From: Volvox africanus
Lineage: Eukaryota; Chlorophyta; Chlorophyceae; Chlamydomonadales; Volvocaceae
Length of the DNA: 64,000 nt
Assembly (NCBI GenBank): GCA_030268105.1
Contig: BSDZ01000117.1
Span: 372,001 to 436,000 of the forward strand
Reading direction: 5' to 3'
Positions within the stretch are counted from its first letter, which is position 1. Every line of letters begins with the position of its first letter. A program made the translations under genes and the position numbers. Shown piece by piece: positions 11,183-25,249 of the stretch. A model generated the notes under the pieces. It saw only the letters and a list, made by a program, of their open reading frames with translations. It did no database searches and had not been told where the DNA came from.

Positions 11183-12457
11183 TTAATGTTGGTCCGTTGC
11201 TCCAGCAATTTCAACGGAGGTCGTATCAGGTACTTCGTCCGTCGGTCGTAGTCCTATGGCTAACGGGGGTAAGAGCGGGCAGTTCCTCGTAGGGTGATTT
11301 GATGCACACCGAAGGCAAACTCCCAATTGTCGTCGCTGCGCAAACTCCGCTTGTGTACATCCCCACTTGGTAAGCCATCGGTTCTGCATTCTTGACCGCT
11401 TCAATTCTGATTCAGCTCCGCGCAACTCGGCAGTAGTTTGTAGTACATCCTTCCTCTTCCGCATACTCCGAGTCATCAGAGAATCTCTTGGAGTTAGTTC
11501 TTGAGTTCCAGGAATGTGAGCGTGATCGACCAGAGGAACCTCACCCTGACGCATAGGAGCCGGCAATAAGGGGATACCAGTGGTCTCGGGTGCTGGATCA
11601 GTCTCGTTAGTAATATATTGAGTCGTATGAACTGACAGTGGTGCCAAGGATGTCGGGTGTTCTTGTCCCGTCCTAAGGCGGGCTTCAACGTTACGGACGA
11701 TCTGAACCCATCGCGCATATGACCTCGTTCCTTCCAGTGTCAGATCCGCGGTACTCGCTCGGGCTAATGTGAGTGAGAGGCCTCGTTGAAACCAATAAAT
11801 GTAGTCTCCTGAAAAGCCAACCATGGGTGCTATTAGATCTTCAAGACGCCACTGGTAGGCTTCAACAGACTCATTAGGTCGCATTCGATAAGTGCCTGCG
11901 TGTAATTCTCGATACATGGCAGCCACTTGCGACTGATTTCCTGGAGTGAAATGAGTGAGGAGCGCATTAGTTAACTCTTCGAACGTAAAGTGTTCCTGCA
12001 CGGTGGTCCAATGATCATACCACTCCTTCGCGACGCCGCTTAGTGTGGCTCAGATGAATAAACATTTCACCTCGTCGTGATCACCACCCTTTACCAATTT
12101 CAAATACCTCTTAGCGTCACGGACATAGGAGCGGGTGGCGCTTGCGATAATCTTGGGTTCGGTGTCGTAATGAATATGGAGTTGAGGTGTCGGGACAACG
12201 AAACCGGGAACCCCGCCTTCATCCATAAGTTCTTGTAGCGACACCATCGCTGGGTTTTGCTCCGCCTTGTTGGGTCCGATAGAATCTGGTGTCTCAGGAG
12301 GATCCCGAACTGGGTAATGGTAGTTCGACTGGGGAGCATCATCTTGGGGAATATGTAAATTGTTAGTGTTCGGTACAACCTCCGGTTCCCCACCGCGAAC
12401 ACTGATGTTAGCCTGCTCACTCCCCCCTGTAGCCTGTTGGTACTGTTTATACGACAT
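11183..12457 (-). pseudogene. gag, unit 3 (split by TGA)
   Basis: As in unit 1; TGA at 12050-12052. Confidence 0.88.
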
Positions 12458-12882
12458 GTATTCTAATCAGTATCTTGCAAGGGTAGAGAGGGATGGGGCT
12501 ATGTTTTAAAGTTTCTTCCGTGTACCGTTCGTGCACGCGTATATTCCTACGAGGACGGTAATGTCACCCACCAACGTGTTGTAACCTTCGAATTGATGTA
12601 GTCTTAGTTAGCTGTCAGATGTTCCACTTATCGGAAGGGCAACACCACGTATGATGGCGATGGGATTCCTTCTGTGGATTCGAGACCTCACTGGTAGCAA
12701 ATATATGATTAGTATTGAAGGGCAAATATTAAACCAATAGTTCAGAAAGAGAATAATACAATACAGATTTTCCGATGGGGTTGTCTCGTGATGCCCCTTT
12801 GCTGCCACTCGCTCGCACGAGAGTCTACTCTCTAATAGCGATAATGAGACAGCCGTGAGTCGAACCGTCTTGCTACCAAATT

Positions 12883-13341
12883 TGTTGTATCCTTCCTTCT
12901 TCAATCATGCACTGAATCTGCACGTCTGGATGTTAGCTAAGTGTGAACCGTGCTTACGAACAGCAAGGCGATTCAATGCGAGTAAAGTGACAGCGGAAGA
13001 CTCAACAACAAGGAAAGATTCAACTTACAATAGTCTTTGATTACAAATTGGTAGTCGGCCGTCAGACCCTGCAGGCAATGTTCATCATCCGGCTGAAGAT
13101 GATATGCTAGAATAGCTCAGGCCGAATATAAATGAGTATATTGTATGTATGCGAATTATACTGAGTTAAGTACGCGAGTACTTGATCCAAAGTAGCGTCG
13201 AGCCAACTTCGGTCTCTAGGCGGCCGTACTCGCACCTATCACGTCGTGATACCGATGTGCAGTACAGGTCTCACTGGATTCCGATCTCAAGTGTGAGTAC
13301 CTTCGTAGCACTGTTCTGGATATCGTGTAATCCGTGATATT
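12883..13341 (-). mobile_element. Antisense LTR fragment, unit 3
   Basis: Same fragment and breakpoint, CCGTACTCGC variant. Confidence 0.88.
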
Positions 13342-14155
13342 TGTTGTACACCAGTTCGACTACCGTTCACACCGAACTAGGCCGCAATACATTCGAGCTT
13401 TATGAAGCATGATATAATTATATTAGCATGATATACTCGAGTATATCTAGCTAATCAAGCATGTTATATTCTCATCTACGACATCATGCTGTCGGTCAAC
13501 ATGTTTGACTCGAGGCTGATAATTAATGTGCGACCTATCTATTGGCATAATATATCACGTAATAATATTTGAAATATTATTACCTTATTTACGTCATAAA
13601 CCATACGCTTATGCGAGAAGGCGACGATCGCGATGGTTGGGTCGGCAACCGAATATCAATATTCGGACCTTCGCATATTGCATGCGTTGCATCCAATAAT
13701 ATCACGGATTACGCGATATTTAGAATAGTGCTACGAAGGTACTCACACTTGAGATCGGAATCCAGTGAGACCTGTACTGCACATCGGTATCGTGACGTGA
13801 TAGGTGTGAGGATGGCCGCCTAGAGACTGAAGTCGGCTCGATGCTACTTTGGACTAAGTACCCGTGTACTTAACTCTATATAATTCGCATACATATGATA
13901 TACTCATATATATTCGGCCTGAGCTATTCTAGCATCTCATTTGCAGCCGAGTGATGAACATTGCCCGCGGGGTCTGACGGCAGACTTTTAATTTGCAACT
14001 GAAGAACATTGTAAGTTGAATCTTTCCTTATCGTTGAGTCTTCCTCTGTCCATTACCCGCATTGGATTGCCTTGCTGTTCGTAAGCTTGGTATGCACTCA
14101 GCTAACATCCAGATGAGCAGATCTAATGCATGATTGAAGAAGGAAGGATACAACA
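13342..14155 (+). mobile_element. Chromovirus LTR, unit 4
   Basis: 814 bp, A-type variants, intact termini. Confidence 0.9.
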
Positions 14156-14880
14156 ACAAGCAATTCATGGGCGCCTTCCCTTATCATTTGATAGGCTTCT
14201 TTTGCACCCTTCAAGCTTGGGTTCTTTATTTTGAACGCCGCTAAACGAAATTAACCACAGGCTCCGCAACAGTTCCGCCCTCCTCTGGTGTGACATCTTA
14301 GTACGACAGACAAGGTACCTTAGGCGATAGGTTCCCTTTGCACAATGGCCAATTGTGCTGGACTCCGTATCGATGCGCGCGCGGTACTGTCGTTACGTCA
14401 CGGCACCCAATGTCCATGTAGTGCTGCCTCCAAGAGACCTTGTTGCACTCATTGGGCCCTAACATGCAGAGGGTCTCCCGTCGACTAGGGTGACTCTGCC
14501 CACGATGGGATGCTTACCCTCATCAACGAGGGTAACCTGAATGATTAGACGACTATGGGGTCAACCCCTTTATGCTTATCACTCCATTGAGATAAGGTCG
14601 TCAGTGACACCTGTAGCATGTGGGTGTCCCGAAAATTCGATCAACAAAATCGACTTCGGTACCATCAAAAGGGAGTCAGTCGTGGATTGCCTCTGCATCA
14701 TTCCTGTGATTCACAACGATCAACAGCTAAAGGATTCGTTAGAGGCACACGAATACTAACCATCGAGTTATCTAGCCAAAGATAGCAAAGGGTCTCCTCA
14801 TACAAACATCGCGAGATACAATCAAAATTACTTCGAGTCAGTACATAATTTATAACGCCACGTTAGAGAACATTCCAGTG

Positions 14881-16155
14881 TTAATGTTGGTCCGTTGCTC
14901 CAGCAATTTCAACGGAGGTCGTATCAGGTACTTCGTCCGTCGGTCGTAGTCCTATGGCTAACGGGGGTAAGAGCGGGCAGTTCCTCGTAGGGTGATTTGA
15001 TGCACACCGAAGGCAAACTCCCAATTGTCGTCGCTGCGCAAACTCCGCTTGTGTACATCCCCACTTGGTAAGCCATCGGTTCTGCATTCTTGACCGCTTC
15101 AATTCTGATTCAGCTCCGCGCAACTCGGCAGTAGTTTGTAGTACATCCTTCCTCTTCCGCATACTCCGAGTCATCAGAGAATCTCTTGGAGTTAGTTCTT
15201 GAGTTCCAGGAATGTGAGCGTGATCGACCAGAGGAACCTCACCCTGACGCATAGGAGCCGGCAATAAGGGGATACCAGTGGTCTCGGGTGCTGGATCAGT
15301 CTCGTTAGTAATATATTGAGTCGTATGAACTGACAGTGGTGCCAAGGATGTCGGGTGTTCTTGTCCCGTCCTAAGGCGGGCTTCAACGTTACGGACGATC
15401 TGAACCCATCGCGCATATGACCTCGTTCCTTCCAGTGTCAGATCCGCGGTACTCGCTCGGGCTAATGTGAGTGAGAGGCCTCGTTGAAACCAATAAATGT
15501 AGTCTCCTGAAAAGCCAACCATGGGTGCTATTAGATCTTCAAGACGCCACTGGTAGGCTTCCACAGACTCATTAGGTCGCATTTGATAAGTGCCTGCGTG
15601 TAATTCTCGATACATGGCAGCCACTTGCGACTGATTTCCTGGAGTGAAATGAGTGAGGAGCGCGTTAGTTAACTCTTCGAACGTAAAGTGTTCCTGCACG
15701 GTGGTCCAATGATCATACCACTCCTTCGCGACGCCGCTTAGTGTGGCTCAGATGAATAAACATTTCACCTCGTCGTGATCACCACCCTTTACCAATTTCA
15801 AATACCTCTTAGCGTCACGGACATAGGAGCGGGTGGCGCTTGCGATAATCTTGGGTTCGGTGTCGTAATGAATATGGAGTTGAGGTGTTGGGACAACGAA
15901 ACCGGGAACCCCGCCTTCATCCATAAGTTCTTGTAGCGACACCATCGCTGGGTTTTGCTCCGCCTTGTTGGGTCCGATAGAATCTGGTGTCTCAGGAGGA
16001 TCCCGAACTGGGTAATGGTAGTTCGACTGGGGAGCATCATCTTGGGGAATATGTAAATTGTTAGTGTTCGGTACAACCTCCGGTTCCCCACCGCGAACAC
16101 TGATATTAGCCTGCTCACTCCCCCCTGTAGCCTGTTGGTACTGTTTATACGACAT
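14881..16155 (-). pseudogene. gag, unit 4 (split by TGA)
   Basis: As in unit 1; TGA at 15748-15750. It has a private Arg to Gln change (GTYQMRP), a CGA to CAA transition at the codon that is TGA in element B. Confidence 0.88.
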
Positions 16156-16580
16156 GTATTCTAATCAGTATCTTGCAAGGGTAGAGAGGGATGGGGCTAT
16201 GTTTTAAAGTTTCTTCCGTGTACCGTTCGTGCACGCGTATATTCCTACGAGGACGGTAATGTCACCCACCAACGTGTTGTAACCTTCGAATTGATGTAGT
16301 CTTAGTTAGCTGTCAGATGTTCCACTTATCGGAAGGGCAACACCACGTATGATGGCGATGGGATTCCTTCTGTGGATTCGAGACCTCACTGGTAGCAAAT
16401 ATATGATTAGTATTGAAGGGCAAATATTAAACCAATAGTTCAGAAAGAGAATAATACAATACAGATTTTCCGATGGGGTTGTCTCGTGATGCCCCTTTGC
16501 TGCCACTCGCTCGCACGAGAGTCTACTCTCTAATAGCGATAATGAGACAGCCGTGAGTCGAACCGTCTTGCTACCAAATT

Positions 16581-17039
16581 TGTTGTATCCTTCCTTCTTC
16601 AATCATGCACTGAATCTGCACGTCTGGATGTTAGCTAAGTGTGAACCGTGCTTACGAACAGCAAGGCGATTCAATGCGAGTAAAGTGACAGCGGAAGACT
16701 CAACAACAAGGAAAGATTCAACTTACAATAGTCTTTGATTACAAATTGGTAGTCGGCCGTCAGACCCTGCAGGCAATGTTCATCATCCGGCTGAAGATGA
16801 TATGCTAGAATAGCTCAGGCCGAATATAAATGAGTATATTGTATGTATGCGAATTATACTGAGTTAAGTACGCGAGTACTTGATCCAAAGTAGCGTCGAG
16901 CCAACTTCGGTCTCTAGGCGGCCGTACTCGCACCTATCACGTCGTGATACCGATGTGCAGTACAGGTCTCACTGGATTCCGATCTCAAGTGTGAGTACCT
17001 TCGTAGCACTGTTCTGGATATCGTGTAATCCGTGATATT
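16581..17039 (-). mobile_element. Antisense LTR fragment, unit 4
   Basis: Same fragment and breakpoint, CCGTACTCGC variant. Confidence 0.88.
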
Positions 17040-17853
17040 TGTTGTACGCCAGTTCGATTACCGTTCACACCGAACTAGGCCGCAATACATTCGAGCTTTA
17101 TGAAGCATGATATAATTATATTAGCATGATATACTCGAGTATATCTAGCTAATCAAGCATGTTATATTCTCATCTACGACATCATGCTGTCGGTCAACAT
17201 GTTTGACTCGAGGCTGATAATTAATGCGCGACCTATCTATTGGCATAATATATCACGTAATAATATTTGAAATATTATTACCTTATTTACGTCATAAACC
17301 ATACGCTTATGCGAGAAGGCGACGATCGCGATGGTTGGGTCGGCAACCGAATATCAATATTCGGACCTTCGCATATTGCATGCGTTGCATCCAATAATAT
17401 CACGGATTACGCGATATTTAGAATAGTGCTACGAAGGTACTCACACTTGAGATCGGAATCCAGTGAGACCTGTACTGCACATCGGTATCGTGACGTGATA
17501 GGTGTGAGGATGGCCGCCTAGAGACTGAAGTCGGCTCGATGCTACTTTGGACTAAGTACCCGTGTACTTAACTCTATATAATTCACATACATACGATATA
17601 CTCATATATATTCGGCCTGAGCTATTCTAGCATCTCATTTGCAGCCGAGTGATGAACATTGCCCGCGGGGTCTGACGGCAGACTTTTAATTTGCAACTGA
17701 AGAACATTGTAAGTTGAATCTTTCCTTATCGTTGAGTCTTCCTCTGTCCATTACCCGCATTGGATTGCCTTGCTGTTCGTAAGGTTGGTATGCACTCAGC
17801 TAACATCCAGATGAGCAGATCTAATGCATGATTGAAGAAGGAAGGATACAACA
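17040..17853 (+). mobile_element. Chromovirus LTR, unit 5
   Basis: 814 bp, B-type variants like unit 3, intact termini. Confidence 0.9.
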
Positions 17854-18578
17854 ACAAGCAATTCATGGGCGCCTTCCCTTATCATTTGATAGGCTTCTTT
17901 TGCACCCTTCAAGCTTGGGTTCTTTATTTTGAACGCCGCTAAACGAAATTAACCACAGGCTCCGCAACAGTTCCGCCCTCCTCTGGTGTGACATCTTAGT
18001 ACGACAGACAAGGTACCTTAGGCGATAGGTTCCCTTTGCACAATGGCCAATTGTGCTGGACTCCGTATCGATGCGCGCGCGGTACTGTCGTTACGTCACG
18101 GCACCCAATGTCCATGTAGTGCTGCCTCCAAGAGACCTTGTTGCACTCATTGGGCCCTAACATGCAGAGGGTCTCCCGTCGACTAGGGTGACTCTGCCCA
18201 CGATGGGATGCTTACCCTCATCAACGAGGGTAACCTGAATGATTAGACGACTATGGGGTCAACCCCTTTATGCTTATCACTCCATTGAGATAAGGTCGTC
18301 AGTGACACCTGTAGCATGTGGGTGTCCCGAAAATTCGATCAACAAAATCGACTTCGGTACCATCAAAAGGGAGTCAGTCGTGGATTGCCTCTGCATCATT
18401 CCTGTGATTCACAACGATCAACAACTAAAGGATTCGTTAGAGGCACACGAATACTAACCATCGAGTTATCTAGCCAAAGATAGCAAAGGGTCTCCTCATA
18501 CAAACATCGCGAGATACAATCAAAATTACTTCGAGTCAGTACATAATTTATAACGCCACGTTAGAGAACATTCCAGTG

Positions 18579-19853
18579 TTAATGTTGGTCCGTTGCTCCA
18601 GCAATTTCAACGGAGGTCGTATCAGGTACTTCGTCCGTCGGTCGTAGTCCTATGGCTAACGGGGGTAAGAGCGGGCAGTTCCTCGTAGGGTGATTTGATG
18701 CACACCGAAGGCAAACTCCCAATTGTCGTCGCTGCGCAAACTCCGCTTGTGTACATCCCCACTTGGTAAGCCATCGGTTCTGCATTCTTGACCGCTTCAA
18801 TTCTGATTCAGCTCCGCGCAACTCGGCAGTAGTTTGTAGTACATCCTTCCTCTTCCGCATACTCCGAGTCATCAGAGAATCTCTTGGAGTTAGTTCTTGA
18901 GTTCCAGGAATGTGAGCGTGATCGACCAGAGGAACCTCACCCTGACGCATAGGAGCCGGCAATAAGGGGATACCAGTGGTCTCGGGTGCTGGATCAGTCT
19001 CGTTAGTAATATATTGAGTCGTATGAACTGACAGTGGTGCCAAGGATGTCGGGTGTTCTTGTCCCGTCCTAAGGCGGGCTTCAACGTTACGGACGATCTG
19101 AACCCATCGCGCATATGACCTCGTTCCTTCCAGTGTCAGATCCGCGGTACTCGCTCGGGCTAATGTGAGTGAGAGGCCTCGTTGAAACCAATAAATGTAG
19201 TCTCCTGAAAAGCCAACCATGGGTGCTATTAGATCTTCAAGACGCCACTGGTAGGCTTCAACAGACTCATTAGGTCGCATTCGATAAGTGCCTGCGTGTA
19301 ATTCTCGATACATGGCAGCCACTTGCGACTGATTTCCTGGAGTGAAATGAGTGAGGAGCGCATTAGTTAACTCTTCGAACGTAAAGTGTTCCTGCACGGT
19401 GGTCCAATGATCATACCACTCCTTCGCGACGCCGCTTAGTGTGGCTCAGATGAATAAACATTTCACCTCGTCGTGATCACCACCCTTTACCAATTTCAAA
19501 TACCTCTTAGCGTCACGGACATAGGAGCGGGTGGCGCTTGCGATAATCTTGGGTTCGGTGTCGTAATGAATATGGAGTTGAGGTGTCGGGACAACGAAAC
19601 CGGGAACCCCGCCTTCATCCATAAGTTCTTGTAGCGACACCATCGCTGGGTTTTGCTCCGCCTTGTTGGGTCCGATAGAATCTGGTGTCTCAGGAGGATC
19701 CCGAACTGGGTAATGGTAGTTCGACTGGGGAGCATCATCTTGGGGAATATGTAAATTGTTAGTGTTCGGTACAACCTCCGGTTCCCCACCGCGAACACTG
19801 ATGTTAGCCTGCTCACTCCCCCCTGTAGCCTGTTGGTACTGTTTATACGACAT
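18579..19853 (-). pseudogene. gag, unit 5 (split by TGA)
   Basis: As in unit 1; TGA at 19446-19448. Confidence 0.88.
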
Positions 19854-20278
19854 GTATTCTAATCAGTATCTTGCAAGGGTAGAGAGGGATGGGGCTATGT
19901 TTTAAAGTTTCTTCCGTGTACCGTTCGTGCACGCGTATATTCCTACGAGGACGGTAATGTCACCCACCAACGTGTTGTAACCTTCGAATTGATGTAGTCT
20001 TAGTTAGCTGTCAGATGTTCCACTTATCGGAAGGGCAACACCACGTATGATGGCGATGGGATTCCTTCTGTGGATTCGAGACCTCACTGGTAGCAAATAT
20101 ATGATTAGTATTGAAGGGCAAATATTAAACCAATAGTTCAGAAAGAGAATAATACAATACAGATTTTCCGATGGGGTTGTCTCGTGATGCCCCTTTGCTG
20201 CCACTCGCTCGCACGAGAGTCTACTCTCTAATAGCGATAATGAGACAGCCGTGAGTCGAACCGTCTTGCTACCAAATT

Positions 20279-20737
20279 TGTTGTATCCTTCCTTCTTCAA
20301 TCATGCACTGAATCTGCACGTCTGGATGTTAGCTAAGTGTGAACCGTGCTTACGAACAGCAAGGCGATTCAATGCGAGTAAAGTGACAGCGGAAGACTCA
20401 ACAACAAGGAAAGATTCAACTTACAATAGTCTTTGATTACAAATTGGTAGTCGGCCGTCAGACCCTGCAGGCAATGTTCATCATCCGGCTGAAGATGATA
20501 TGCTAGAATAGCTCAGGCCGAATATAAATGAGTATATTGTATGTATGCGAATTATACTGAGTTAAGTACGCGAGTACTTGATCCAAAGTAGCGTCGAGCC
20601 AACTTCGGTCTCTAGGCGGCCGTCCTCGCACCTATCACGTCGTGATACCGATGTGCAGTACAGGTCTCACTGGATTCCGATCTCAAGTGTGAGTACCTTC
20701 GTAGCACTGTTCTGGATATCGTGTAATCCGTGATATT
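20279..20737 (-). mobile_element. Antisense LTR fragment, unit 5
   Basis: Same fragment and breakpoint, CCGTCCTCGC variant. Confidence 0.88.
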
Positions 20738-21551
20738 TGTTGTACACCAGTTCGACTACCGTTCACACCGAACTAGGCCGCAATACATTCGAGCTTTATG
20801 AAGCATGATATAATTATATTAGCATGATATACTCGAGTATATCTAGCTAATCAAGCATGTTATATTCTCATCTACGACATCATGCTGTCGGTCAACATGT
20901 TTGACTCGAGGCTGATAATTAATGTGCGACCTATCTATTGGCATAATATATCACGTAATAATATTTGAAATATTATTACCTTATTTACGTCATAAACCAT
21001 ACGCTTATGCGAGAAGGCGACGATCGCGATGGTTGGGTCGGCAACCGAATATCAATATTCGGACCTTCGCATATTGCATGCGTTGCATCCAATAATATCA
21101 CGGATTACGCGATATTTAGAATAGTGCTACGAAGGTACTCACACTTGAGATCGGAATCCAGTGAGACCTGTACTGCACATCGGTATCGTGACGTGATAGG
21201 TGTGAGGATGGCCGCCTAGAGACTGAAGTCGGCTCGATGCTACTTTGGACTAAGTACCCGTGTACTTAACTCTATATAATTCGCATACATATGATATACT
21301 CATATATATTCGGCCTGAGCTATTCTAGCATCTCATTTGCAGCCGAGTGATGAACATTGCCCGCGGGGTCTGACGGCAGACTTTTAATTTGCAACTGAAG
21401 AACATTGTAAGTTGAATCTTTCCTTATCGTTGAGTCTTCCTCTGTCCATTACCCGCATTGGATTGCCTTGCTGTTCGTAAGCTTGGTATGCACTCAGCTA
21501 ACATCCAGATGAGCAGATCTAATGCATGATTGAAGAAGGAAGGATACAACA
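20738..21551 (+). mobile_element. Chromovirus LTR, unit 6
   Basis: 814 bp, A-type variants like unit 4, intact termini. Confidence 0.9.
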
Positions 21552-22276
21552 ACAAGCAATTCATGGGCGCCTTCCCTTATCATTTGATAGGCTTCTTTTG
21601 CACCCTTCAAGCTTGGGTTCTTTATTTTGAACGCCGCTAAACGAAATTAACCACAGGCTCCGCAACAGTTCCGCCCTCCTCTGGTGTGACATCTTAGTAC
21701 GACAGACAAGGTACCTTAGGCGATAGGTTCCCTTTGCACAATGGCCAATTGTGCTGGACTCCGTATCGATGCGCGCGCGGTACTGTCGTTACGTCACGGC
21801 ACCCAATGTCCATGTAGTGCTGCCTCCAAGAGACCTTGTTGCACTCATTGGGCCCTAACATGCAGAGGGTCTCCCGTCGACTAGGGTGACTCTGCCCACG
21901 ATGGGATGCTTACCCTCATCAACGAGGGTAACCTGAATGATTAGACGACTATGGGGTCAACCCCTTTATGCTTATCACTCCATTGAGATAAGGTCGTCAG
22001 TGACACCTGTAGCATGTGGGTGTCCCGAAAATTCGATCAACAAAATCGACTTCGGTACCATCAAAAGGGAGTCAGTCGTGGATTGCCTCTGCATCATTCC
22101 TGTGATTCACAACGATCAACAACTAAAGGATTCGTTAGAGGCACACGAATACTAACCATCGAGTTATCTAGCCAAAGATAGCAAAGGGTCTCCTCATACA
22201 AACATCGCGAGATACAATCAAAATTACTTCGAGTCAGTACATAATTTATAACGCCACGTTAGAGAACATTCCAGTG

Positions 22277-23551
22277 TTAATGTTGGTCCGTTGCTCCAGC
22301 AATTTCAACGGAGGTCGTATCAGGTACTTCGTCCGTCGGTCGTAGTCCTATGGCTAACGGGGGTAAGAGCGGGCAGTTCCTCGTAGGGTGATTTGATGCA
22401 CACCGAAGGCAAACTCCCAATTGTCGTCGCTGCGCAAACTCCGCTTGTGTACATCCCCACTTGGTAAGCCATCGGTTCTGCATTCTTGACCGCTTCAATT
22501 CTGATTCAGCTCCGCGCAACTCGGCAGTAGTTTGTAGTACATCCTTCCTCTTCCGCATACTCCGAGTCATCAGAGAATCTCTTGGAGTTAGTTCTTGAGT
22601 TCCAGGAATGTGAGCGTGATCGACCAGAGGAACCTCACCCTGACGCATAGGAGCCGGCAATAAGGGGATACCAGTGGTCTCGGGTGCTGGATCAGTCTCG
22701 TTAGTAATATATTGAGTCGTATGAACTGACAGTGGTGCCAAGGATGTCGGGTGTTCTTGTCCCGTCCTAAGGCGGGCTTCAACGTTACGGACGATCTGAA
22801 CCCATCGCGCATATGACCTCGTTCCTTCCAGTGTCAGATCCGCGGTACTCGCTCGGGCTAATGTGAGTGAGAGGCCTCGTTGAAACCAATAAATGTAGTC
22901 TCCTGAAAAGCCAACCATGGGTGCTATTAGATCTTCAAGACGCCACTGGTAGGCTTCCACAGACTCATTAGGTCGCATTCGATAAGTGCCTGCGTGTAAT
23001 TCTCGATACATGGCAGCCACTTGCGACTGATTTCCTGGAGTGAAATGAGTGAGGAGCGCATTAGTTAACTCTTCGAACGTAAAGTGTTCCTGCACGGTGG
23101 TCCAATGATCATACCACTCCTTCGCGACGCCGCTTAGTGTGGCTCAGATGAATAAACATTTCACCTCGTCGTGATCACCACCCTTTACCAATTTCAAATA
23201 CCTCTTAGCGTCACGGACATAGGAGCGGGTGGCGCTTGCGATAATCTTGGGTTCGGTGTCGTAATGAATATGGAGTTGAGGTGTTGGGACAACGAAACCG
23301 GGAACCCCGCCTTCATCCATAAGTTCTTGTAGCGACACCATCGCTGGGTTTTGCTCCGCCTTGTTGGGTCCGATAGAATCTGGTGTCTCAGGAGGATCCC
23401 GAACTGGGTAATGGTAGTTCGACTGGGGAGCATCATCTTGGGGAATATGTAAATTGTTAGTGTTCGGTACAACCTCCGGTTCCCCACCGCGAACACTGAT
23501 GTTAGCCTGCTCACTCCCCCCTGTAGCCTGTTGGTACTGTTTATACGACAT
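22277..23551 (-). pseudogene. gag, unit 6 (split by TGA)
   Basis: As in unit 1; TGA at 23144-23146. Confidence 0.88.
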
Positions 23552-23976
23552 GTATTCTAATCAGTATCTTGCAAGGGTAGAGAGGGATGGGGCTATGTTT
23601 TAAAGTTTCTTCCGTGTACCGTTCGTGCACGCGTATATTCCTACGAGGACGGTAATGTCACCCACCAACGTGTTGTAACCTTCGAATTGATGTAGTCTTA
23701 GTTAGCTGTCAGATGTTCCACTTATCGGAAGGGCAACACCACGTATGATGGCGATGGGATTCCTTCTGTGGATTCGAGACCTCACTGGTAGCAAATATAT
23801 GATTAGTATTGAAGGGCAAATATTAAACCAATAGTTCAGAAAGAGAATAATACAATACAGATTTTCCGATGGGGTTGTCTCGTGATGCCCCTTTGCTGCC
23901 ACTCGCTCGCACGAGAGTCTACTCTCTAATAGCGATAATGAGACAGCCGTGAGTCGAACCGTCTTGCTACCAAATT

Positions 23977-24435
23977 TGTTGTATCCTTCCTTCTTCAATC
24001 ATGCACTGAATCTGCACGTCTGGATGTTAGCTAAGTGTGAACCGTGCTTACGAACAGCAAGGCGATTCAATGCGAGTAAAGTGACAGCGGAAGACTCAAC
24101 AACAAGGAAAGATTCAACTTACAATAGTCTTTGATTACAAATTGGTAGTCGGCCGTCAGACCCTGCAGGCAATGTTCATCATCCGGCTGAAGATGATATG
24201 CTAGAATAGCTCAGGCCGAATATAAATGAGTATATTGTATGTATGCGAATTATACTGAGTTAAGTACGCGAGTACTTGATCCAAAGTAGCGTCGAGCCAA
24301 CTTCGGTCTCTAGGCGGCCGTCCTCGCACCTATCACGTCGTGATACCGATGTGCAGTACAGGTCTCACTGGATTCCGATCTCAAGTGTGAGTACCTTCGT
24401 AGCACTGTTCTGGATATCGTGTAATCCGTGATATT
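23977..24435 (-). mobile_element. Antisense LTR fragment, unit 6
   Basis: Same fragment and breakpoint, CCGTCCTCGC variant. Confidence 0.88.
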
Positions 24436-25249
24436 TGTTGTACACCAGTTCGACTACCGTTCACACCGAACTAGGCCGCAATACATTCGAGCTTTATGAA
24501 GCATGATATAATTATATTAGCATGATATACTCGAGTATATCTAGCTAATCAAGCATGTTATATTCTCATCTACGACATCATGCTGTCGGTCAACATGTTT
24601 GACTCGAGGCTGATAATTAATGCGCGACCTATCTATTGGCATAATATATCACGTAATAATATTTGAAATATTATTACCTTATTTACGTCATAAACCATAC
24701 GCTTATGCGAGAAGGCGACGATCGCGATGGTTGGGTCGGCAACCGAATATCAATATTCGGACCTTCGCATATTGCATGCGTTGCATCCAATAATATCACG
24801 GATTACGCGATATTTAGAATAGTGCTACGAAGGTACTCACACTTGAGATCGGAATCCAGTGAGACCTGTACTGCACATCGGTATCGTGACGTGATAGGTG
24901 TGAGGATGGCCGCCTAGAGACTGAAGTCGGCTCGATGCTACTTTGGACTAAGTACCCGTGTACTTAACTCTATATAATTCACATACATACGATATACTCA
25001 TATATATTCGGCCTGAGCTATTCTAGCATCTCATTTGCAGCCGAGTGATGAACATTGCCCGCGGGGTCTGACGGCAGACTTTTAATTTGCAACTGAAGAA
25101 CATTGTAAGTTGAATCTTTCCTTATCGTTGAGTCTTCCTCTGTCCATTACCCGCATTGGATTGCCTTGCTGTTCGTAAGCTTGGTATGCACTCAGCTAAC
25201 ATCCAGATGAGCAGATCTAATGCATGATTGAAGAAGGAAGGATACAACA
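24436..25249 (+). mobile_element. Chromovirus LTR, unit 7
   Basis: 814 bp, mosaic of A and B variants, intact termini. Confidence 0.9.

Larger units (their letters stand above)
9644..13341. repeat. Array unit 3 (3698 bp, B-type LTR)
   Basis: The LTR has the alternative set of variants: GTACG near 9651, ACATACATACG near 10188 and AAGGTTGG near 10386. The same set recurs in unit 5. Confidence 0.9.
13342..17039. repeat. Array unit 4 (3698 bp, A-type LTR)
   Basis: The LTR has the A-type variants and AATGTGCG near 13527, shared only with unit 6. The gag copy has a private CGA to CAA change near 15584. Confidence 0.9.
17040..20737. repeat. Array unit 5 (3698 bp, B-type LTR)
   Basis: The LTR variants match unit 3. 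The gag half matches units 3 and 7 at the sites compared (TTCAACAG near 19257, GTCGGG near 19586). Confidence 0.9.
20738..24435. repeat. Array unit 6 (3698 bp, A-type LTR, mosaic)
   Basis: The LTR matches unit 4, including AATGTGCG near 20923. The downstream part mixes A and B variants (CAACTAAAGG near 22117 is B-like, TTCCACAG near 22955 is A-like), which suggests gene conversion or unequal exchange. Confidence 0.9.
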
